Assembly (NCBI GenBank): GCA_030323885.1
Contig: CM059192.1
Coordinates: 2,411,934 to 2,475,933, forward strand
DNA length: 64,000 nucleotides
Source: Branchipolynoe longqiensis
Taxonomy: Eukaryota > Annelida > Polychaeta > Phyllodocida > Polynoidae
Reading direction: 5' to 3'
Shown: in pieces, positions 57,407-64,000 of the stretch
Numbering within the stretch: position 1 is the first letter of the stretch
Layout: the number at the start of each line of letters is the position of its first letter
Position numbers and translations under genes: made by a program
Notes under the pieces: model-generated
Told to the model about the DNA's origin: nothing
Database searches by the model: none
What the model saw: only the letters and a program-made list of their open reading frames with translations

Positions 57407-58258
57407 CTTAAAGCTATACCTTTGATGAATACAATCGCTTACTAGATTTAATCCTACATTATCCAATGTAGACACTGGCGCGCTCATCATTTCACGTCTA
57501 TTGCTACTGAAGGAACTAAGTCTATTTACCGGCTATCATGCAACATGTATGCAAACATTAGTTGTGTGTTTTCACTAAAAAATATGTTCAAAGTTAACTA
57601 TTTGTGATAAAAGTTACTTCAAGCTAAAAGCAAGGTAGATTAAGCGGACCCGGTATAAGCTGCTGAGATGCGAACTGTACTCCGAAAAATGCTCTCCAAG
57701 CATACCTTTGCAGGTTTTCAGTTTTTGTAACTGTATACGTGGGGGGAGAGTACTGAAATTGGTTGCTCCTGTTGTGTTGTAGCAGTTAGTCCAGCAGACC
57801 TGACAAGGCTTTTATACAACCATATAGAGAAAAATGTTAGAATTTGCAATCTAAAATGCTAAATATAAAGTTCAAATGTTTATTTCTCATAACCAGCTAC
57901 TTTTTGTGTGTGAATAATTGATTAAATCATGTAGATTAATAGACTTTAAAAGGTGAATTGAGAGCTTTCTGTGGCTGCCATCTTGGTGGTTGCCATGGCT
58001 TCCCCTGTGTGGGGAACCTCTCTAAGTCATGTGATGAGGGAATCCCACTTATGATGTCATTCATACATCACAGACCTCAACTCTCCTCCCACATGGTCAG
58101 TTGCATGAACTGAACAAACTAAGCAAAGGTATGTTTGGAGAGCTTTTGATGCTGGATTCGTTTGTATCTGGGTGAGGTATACCTGGCGACTTTAAAGTGA
58201 TCAATCTATTATATCTGTAAATATGGCAGAACCTTAAAACCATCGAACTATGCAACTT
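57407..58258. mobile_element. MITE of the 47739 family, split by an insertion
   Basis: 57407-57639 matches the left and middle of the 47739 MITE. 58197-58258 matches its right end (aaccatcgaactatgcaac). The 557 bp between are a different element. Confidence 0.8.
57640..58196. mobile_element. Non-autonomous DNA transposon, family X, copy 2
   Basis: Reverse-complement twin of 34392-34942, at roughly 95% identity by eye over 500 bp. The outermost bases read ttaa...ttaa-like (ttaagcgg / cgactttaaa). The high identity suggests recent activity. Confidence 0.88.
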
Positions 58259-58905
58259 TCACCAAATGAACCAATCCCCAAAAAGGGTGCTTATTGCCAT
58301 ATGTGAAACAATTATTTTAGGGGAGAGCAGATACAGTTCAGCCCCCTTTACAGAAACTTTGAAATTATTATATTGTTTGTTTTGAAGTTTTCTTTCAATT
58401 GTTAATATTTTCTTCCCAAAAACCAGAAGTTCAAAAAAAAAATTAAAATAATTAATTGAAGGACCAGCCGAATTAATTTTATTTTGCCGAATAAAAAGTA
58501 ATTTTGATGGTGACTTTATAACCTCTGCAGAATACTGGTCACATATATATATATATATATGTATATAACACCGTATAATGTGGAATTTCACTCAGCACGG
58601 AGACTTTTCTTGCAACAAAGCAGCAGAAAGTCAAGTGAATATTCAAACATTTGTCCGATTACTTTATCGAAATAATCACAAACGAAAATATAAGCTTTTA
58701 TACAAACATTTAATTGTGTAGATTGAATTTTGCATAATCAGCAGGTTTTAGGTTTGGTGATTAGATATGCAAATATAAAACATATTTAAAAAGAACTCGA
58801 AACTCAAATTGAACATAGCCAGGTCCAAAGGTGTTTACGCTGAACGGTAGACTTGAATAAAACCTTTTTCGTGTGATAACGTTGACGGTCTTGTTGCCTT
58901 TGTTA
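58259..58905. other. Spacer, nothing recognised
   Basis: AT-rich, with (ta)n at 58540. A minus-strand frame of 110 codons at 58259-58591 has no recognisable content. Confidence 0.4.
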
Positions 58906-58907
58906 CT

Positions 58908-59250
58908 TCAACGGAGCGGGACATAGCTGAGTCGTTAGAGTGTCCACTTGTGAAGGTGTGGGTCATCCAATCGATCCTGCTCTGTGGACCCATTTGCAGT
59001 TTGGGCTATTTTCCTTTCCAGCTAGTGGCCCAGAACTGGTTCGTCAAAGGCTGTGATATGTGCTGTCCTGTCTGAAGAAAAGGGCATAAAAAAGATCCAT
59101 TGTTGCTTATCGGAAAGAGTAGCCTATGTGGCGGCAGCATGTTTCCTCCAAAGAAATATGTCAGAATGACCAAATGTTTGACATCCAATAGCCGATGATA
59201 AAAAGCATTGTGCTCTAGAGGCATCATTAAATAAAACGAAGCTTTACTTT
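58908..59250 (+). mobile_element. SINE of a type widespread in molluscs
   Basis: tRNA-like head gggacatagctgagtcgtta, then tttgcagtttgggctattt, atatgtgctgtcctgtctga, aaaaagatccattgttgctt, agagtagcctatgtggcggc and the terminal cattaaataaaacgaagc. I recall this body and tail as typical of molluscan SINEs. It is the main support for the host inference. Confidence 0.8.
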
Positions 59251-59297
59251 TCGCTAGTTACTCCCACAACTGTTTCTGTGAAAAGGCTGCTAAGAAC

Positions 59298-59395
59298 CGG
59301 GCGTGATGGCTGAATCGGTAGAGCGCGGGCCTCGCGTGCGGGAGATCAGGAGTTCGGTTCCCGGTTGAGTCAAACCAATGACTTATAGAATTACC
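59298..59395 (+). mobile_element. SINE head, truncated
   Basis: The sequence gggcgtgatggctgaatcgg...ggttcccggttgagtc matches the head of 28825, then stops at caaaccaatgactta. A MITE end (gccatcgcactatgcaactt) follows at about 59420. Confidence 0.8.
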
Positions 59396-59599
59396 TCAGC
59401 AAAATGGGAAAGTTAAAGCCATCGCACTATGCAACTTTAACAAGGATTTACTTTCTGCATTTATTTTTTTATTTTTCGCAGCTACAAAGTGAGGAACAAC
59501 AATACCGCAGTACCGGTATTACAACATTGCCATTAACAGTAGTTCCTTAGAAGTTCTATGGTTGTGATTCTGTGGGTTTTATTTTTCAGTTTATTTTTA

Positions 59600-60080
59600 A
59601 TGCCTTTGAAGTTAATATGATGTGGCTGTTTGACATAATAATATATTAATATGATTTGGTTGTTTTACATAATAAATGATCATGATGGCAGTTTTATCTG
59701 ATCTAATAAGATGTGGCTGTTTTACATAGATTAATACGATTTAGCTGCTTTAAATAATATATTAAAAGAAGCTTTGTATAATATATGAATAGAATGTGGA
59801 TATTTTACATACCAGTCTAATATGTGGCTGCTTTACAGATATTAATAGAATGTGACTGTTTTAGAATAATGTGATTGTTACAGGTCTAGCCTGTTTGATA
59901 TACTAGATTAAAAATAGTATTTCTATTTTCATAACAGATTAATAGAATATGGCTGTTTTATATAATATATTAATTAGATGTAGCTGTTTTACATAATACA
60001 GTAATATTATGTGGCTGTTTAACACAATACATTAATTAGATGTAGCTGTTTTACATAATACATTAATTAGATGTAGCTGC
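59600..60080. repeat. Degenerate about 30-40-bp tandem repeat
   Basis: Repeated gatgtggctgttttacataa and attaatagaatgtg words with variable spacing. Confidence 0.75.
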
Positions 60081-60100
60081 TGGCGAGCAGGTTGCCCTTA

Positions 60101-60911
60101 GCTGCGAACACACTGGACGCGGACGTCACGTGGTTCTCGCGCGGAAAAAATCGAAATGTATGTAATAAAGTGAAACCAAACACACTGGCACGGGCGGTTC
60201 TTGCGCGGACGAATGGCATCGCTTTTGGAGCGATTTTACCTGCTTGACGTATGTGACGCTTGGCTTTTGCCTGACTTTGCCGGACTTGACTTTACCCGAC
60301 TTGACTTTACACGACTTGACTTTACCCCACTTGACTTTACACGGCTTGACTTTACACGGCTTGACTTTACACGACTTGACTTTAGATGACTTGACTTTAC
60401 CTGCCTTGACTTTACCCGACTTGACTTTACACAACTTGACTTTACACAACTTGACTTTACAGACTTGACTTTACACAACTTGACTTTACATGATTTGACT
60501 TTACATGACTTGACTTGACATGACTTGACTTGAGTGAGGTCACGTAAAGTCAGGACGTGTAAAATCAGGTCGTGTAAAGGCAAGTCGTCTAAAGCCAAGT
60601 CGTGTAAAGTGAGGTCATGTAGAGTGAGGTCGGGTAGAGTGAGGTCGGGTAGAGTGAGATCGGTTAGAGTGAGGTCGGGTAGAGTGATGTCGGGTAGAGT
60701 GAGGTCGGGTAGAGTGAGGTCAGGTAGAGTTAGGTCGGGTAGAGTGAGGTCAGGTAGAGTGAGGTCGGGTAGAGTGAGGTTGGGTAGAGTGAGGTCAGGT
60801 AAAGTGAGGTCAGGTAAAGTGATGTTGGGTAAAGTGAGGTCGGGTAAAGTCAAGTCGGGTAATATATATATAGAATTTTTGCTGCGTGCCAAACGCATCC
60901 AGTGTGTTCGC
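60101..60911. mobile_element. Foldback-like element with 15-bp subrepeat arms
   Basis: Outer inverted ends gcgaacacactggacgcg (60104-60121) and cgcatccagtgtgttcgc (60894-60911). Inside, 15-bp units ttgactttacacgac run from about 60285 to 60535, and their reverse complements (gtaaagtcaggtcgt, drifting to gtagagtgaggtcgg) from 60536 to about 60865. The layout recalls Drosophila FB elements, whose inverted arms are built of short tandem repeats. Open frames through the array are artefacts of the 15-bp period. Confidence 0.8.
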
Positions 60912-61161
60912 TATTTCCACACGAGAACCGCGTGCCGGCCGCTTGTACTTGCCGCCTGCGCGACGCATGCGTCCTGTCTGTCCCTAGCTTTACGGAGCAG
61001 AGCGATGCAGCATCAGAAGAGTGCAGCCATGAGCACCTCCGCATCAGGCCCCGGCGGTGTGAGGTAGTTAATGACTTGTAGTAGTTGTGCTGGCATAAAG
61101 GGCAGGGCCTGTGTCGTGACGTGCTGGGAGAGTCTCTGAACTCCTCTCTTCATCAAGGTGA
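60912..61161. other. GC-rich spacer
   Basis: No gene supported. Contains gcgacgcatgcgtcc. Confidence 0.4.
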
Positions 61162-61610
61162 CCGGTGTGGTGGTTTCAGCTCGTTCCCGTGCTCAGCCGT
61201 GTCCCTCGCCTCTGCGCATGCGTCAGAATCTAGTAAACATGGCCGTAATCGATTAACACGAACCGGGCGACTCGGGTCATCCGAATTTCAAATAGAACAC
61301 GCGAGTGGAGTCGACAAATACACGTCCCGTGTGCAAAAAAAGAATAACTTAGATTAATGAAATGGAAATATAGCTAAACTGGGCCATCATACAATACTTT
61401 AAATCCTATTTTGCTGTACTTTTATCGGTTATTAAAAAAAAAAGAACAAATTGTCCACCCGAGCGTATTCGATTATTCAACCCGAGTTTGTAGGATGTGC
61501 GCATGCGCCAATAAGTGGCTGGGGTGACCCGAGTTGATGCGAAATCCGCGCATGCGCAGAAGCAACGGGACACGGCTGAGCACGGGAACGAGCTGAAACC
61601 ACCACACCGG
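61162..61610. mobile_element. TIR element, CCGGTGT family, copy 2
   Basis: Arms ccggtgtggtggtttcagct and the reverse complement agctgaaaccaccacaccgg, extending about 60 bp each (cgttcccgtgctcagccgtg). A gcgcatgc-type palindrome is next to each arm. The core contains actcgggtcatccgaatttc, found also at 54770 and 62083. Confidence 0.88.
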
Positions 61611-61799
61611 GTAGGTGTCGAAACCTGCCGGGGAGCCACCGAAGAGAAGGACCCAGGTTCTCGCCCTGGGCCAGCTGAGGTGACGATGACACGCCTGTTG
61701 TTGAAGGTGTTCATGTGTTGATGATGGCGGCTTCAACGGTTGTTCGCGGGTTTGAATCGGTCGTTAGGTCAGGTGGCCGAAATGGTGGTAAAGTCTCGT

Positions 61800-62000
61800 G
61801 TCACAACCTGGCATTCGAGAAGGGTGCACAGCGACGAAAGGAGCAAAAACGGCTGACCACTGGGTCATATCGAGCATACCCTTGCAGGATGAGTTTCCCA
61901 TTCAGTAAGTAGTGATATTGTGTGATTCAAACAGAAATCAATGTAGATCAATTTCAAATAAACTTCAAACAATTTAATCTGTGCAAAAGATACATAAATA
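61800..62000. repeat. Dispersed repeat, third copy
   Basis: Same contiguous repeat as 37271-37445 (gcaaaaacggctgaccactg ... catacccttgcaggatgagt ... tttaatctgtgcaaaagat). Confidence 0.8.
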
Positions 62001-62082
62001 TGTGATAATGTCTGAACAATAAACACGTCAAATAATAATTGTCTCACAGAGGTCTAGCCTGGTCCCCTGGCACTCATTTGGG

Positions 62083-62265
62083 GCATAATCGATTAAGACG
62101 ACGCGGGCGACTCGGGTCACCCTAGTCGTCAGAATTTCAAATCTATCACTGCGAGTAGAGTCGACAAATACACGTGCCGTGTGCAAAAAGATCTGACCCA
62201 AGTAACTCATTGTCGCAGTTTCAGTTCTCAAAATCGTTTCTGCGCATGCGCCAAAGCATCGTCTG
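62083..62265. repeat. Truncated core of copy 2
   Basis: Matches 61244-61335 (actcgggtcaccctagtcg, gagtcgacaaatacacgtg), followed by a gcgcatgcgc word. Confidence 0.75.
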
Positions 62266-62394
62266 CGCATGTGTCAACATCAGCTGGATTCAAACCATTG
62301 CCGATCACCGCAAATCACTGCCTCATACTGTCACTATAGTGTCAGTGTCACTAACCTTATAAATTTAATATAATCTTTTCGGTAAACATGTTTT

Positions 62395-62500
62395 CTATGT
62401 GTACCAAGCGATTTGTTTCTAGGTGGTTTGGTTTTAGAGATATTTCACTTTTTCTGTATGAAGATTGCTCACGACCATTGACAATGCGCAGACGATGCTG
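62395..62500. repeat. Inverted fragment of the 38-kb element
   Basis: The segment gagatatttcactttttctg...gaccattgacaatgc is the reverse complement of about 38428-38520. Confidence 0.75.
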
Positions 62501-62642
62501 TTAGATTTGATCAGTTATTAAAAAATGCAATAATTGTTTCCACCAGAGCGCGGAGAAGCGTATTCGATTATTTGACCAGAGTATGTAGGATGTGGGCATG
62601 CTATTATCGCTCAGTTTCCAGCCTGGTCCCCTAGCCTTTGTA

Positions 62643-63025
62643 CCGGTGTCGTATTTTCAGCGCCCGGTCATTGTCAGCGGCCTGTCGTGGCTTCTGCGCA
62701 TGCGCGGCTTTTAAGACATATGCAAAACAACCATGCCCTCGCCGGCTACAAGCTCAGCCACGGTACCCGGCAGTGTTAGGGACCGATTAGGCCGAAATCT
62801 ATTGAATGCGATCATATTTAACAGAATTACATACTCAAATAATGAAATTTAATTAAATTAACCTTAAATTCCAAGCGATATTAACGTAGCAGCTAGATCA
62901 GCGTCGAATCGCCGAGTGTAAACAAAACAAATAGCAGTGATCGCCGCAACGTGCGAAAATCCGCGCATGCGCAGAAGCCACGACAGGCCGCTGACAATGA
63001 CCGGGCGCTGAAAATACGACACCGG
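62643..63025. mobile_element. TIR element, CCGGTGT family, copy 3 (palindrome left half)
   Basis: Own inverted ends ccggtgtcgtattttcagcg / cgctgaaaatacgacaccgg, about 60 bp with gcgcatgcgc. The core is shared with 63022-63414 in inverse orientation. Confidence 0.9.
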
Positions 63026-63414
63026 TGTGGCGGTTTCAGCGCCCGGTCAGTTTCAGCGGCCTGTCGTGGCTTCTGCGCATGCGCGGATTTTCGCACGTTG
63101 CGGCGAGCACTGCTATTTGTTTTGTTTACACTCGGCGATTCGACGCTGATCTAGCTGCTACGTTAATATCGCTTGGAATTTAAGGTTAATTTAATTAAAT
63201 TTCATTATTTGAGTATGTAATTCTGTTAAATATGATCGCATTCAATAGATTTCGGCCTAATCGGTCCCTAACACTGCCGGGCACGAGCGATTGTTACAGC
63301 TGAGCTTGTAGCCGGCGAGGCCACGGGTGTTTTGCATATGTCTTAAAATCCGCGCATGCGCAGAAGCCACGACAGGCCGCTGAAACTGACCGGGCGCTGA
63401 AACCGCCACACCGG
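63022..63414. mobile_element. TIR element, CCGGTGT family, copy 4 (palindrome right half)
   Basis: Own inverted ends ccggtgtggcggtttcagcg / cgctgaaaccgccacaccgg. It abuts copy 3 at a shared CCGG (63022-63025). Together the pair forms a near-perfect palindrome of about 770 bp. Confidence 0.9.
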
Positions 63415-64000
63415 AAACAAGGTCAAACGGGCTCAACCGTGGCTGGTTGGGTCGCTCCGTATAGCGCTACGTGACGATTCCTCCAGGTGGCGCCACCGTA
63501 AGGACGGTGGCCACCAAGTTCAAGTTAGTGTGGTGGTTCAGTACATACAGGTGGCTGCAGTTGGCATCAGGTTAAGTCATTTTGTGTAGTTGTCTCCGCC
63601 CTTAATTAGCCCTGTTATGCTAACAAGTACGGTGCACTTATTAAATGTTTGCTTCTGCATAGTGCAGTGCTTACCGACGAACGGCGCCGTCGAACAGTGA
63701 TTGATTATCATACTTTTTACACCAGAAACGGACATCTGGACACTGTCACTGGAAAACATGATCAGAGGACAGTAGGAACATCTGGGAGTATATGTGGGAG
63801 AACAACCTTGGATAATAAAGGATAGGTTCTCCATAAATAAGACAATTAGACATACCTGTCCAAACTCCCTATTATCACTCATGGTGAACCATGATCCAGA
63901 AGCAGAGCAGTGCTGCCTCTGATAGTACTGTTGTCTCAAACTGTTTTATACCAATTCCTAAGCCTAGTAAGTGAGTTAAACTTAATCCTGATCACTTCTC
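63415..64000. other. Spacer, nothing recognised
   Basis: The start (tcaaacgggctcaaccgtgg) matches repeat sequence near 37733. No gene supported to the window end. Confidence 0.4.

Noticed and set aside
60126..61067. Lys/Val/Arg and Leu/Thr/Pro repeat proteins on both strands
   Set aside because: These read the 15-bp inverted satellite. The period is divisible by three, and there is no independent coding evidence.

Overview
This is a eukaryotic, animal-type window: genes are split into short GT-AG exons, introns are many kilobases long, and most of the sequence is satellites and transposable elements. A SINE at about 58.9-59.25 kb has a body I recognise from molluscan genomes, and a second tRNA-headed SINE family is of a kind also familiar there. 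A mollusc host, perhaps a gastropod, is therefore my best inference. No prokaryotic signal is present.

Layout. 1-5.8 kb is a 39-bp satellite. 6.1-9.8 kb is a decayed non-LTR retrotransposon on the minus strand (ORF1, endonuclease, reverse transcriptase, RNase H remnant). 11.08-11.99 kb holds two plus-strand exons of a DHHC palmitoyltransferase. 12.07-17.07 kb holds 33-bp and 19-bp satellites, 17.73-22.89 kb a 57-bp satellite that runs into a 500-N assembly gap (22893-23392). From 25.2 to 53.2 kb, seven plus-strand exons with consistent splice phases encode the C-terminal 582 residues of a kinesin-8 protein, KIF19. Its introns carry minisatellites, SINEs, TTAA-flanked MITEs, a DIRS-like retrotransposon (42.7-46.0 kb), a pogo/Tigger-like element and a 47-bp satellite. 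From 53.2 kb to the end I see no genes, only repeats, including a foldback element built of 15-bp repeats (60.1-60.9 kb) and a 770-bp palindrome of two inverted TIR elements (62.6-63.4 kb).

KIF19 is a microtubule motor of cilia. The motor half of the gene and the remaining exons of the palmitoyltransferase are both absent. They should lie between 12 and 25 kb, where only satellite and the gap are found, so the gap is probably much larger than 500 bp or the join is wrong.

The most interesting observations are these: two KIF19 exon/intron boundaries have been amplified into intronic minisatellites that multiply the 5' splice site; a SINE with a 13-bp target duplication sits six bases from a KIF19 3' splice site; and a retrotransposon has landed inside one of the splice-site minisatellites. 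All coordinates and alignments were made by eye.
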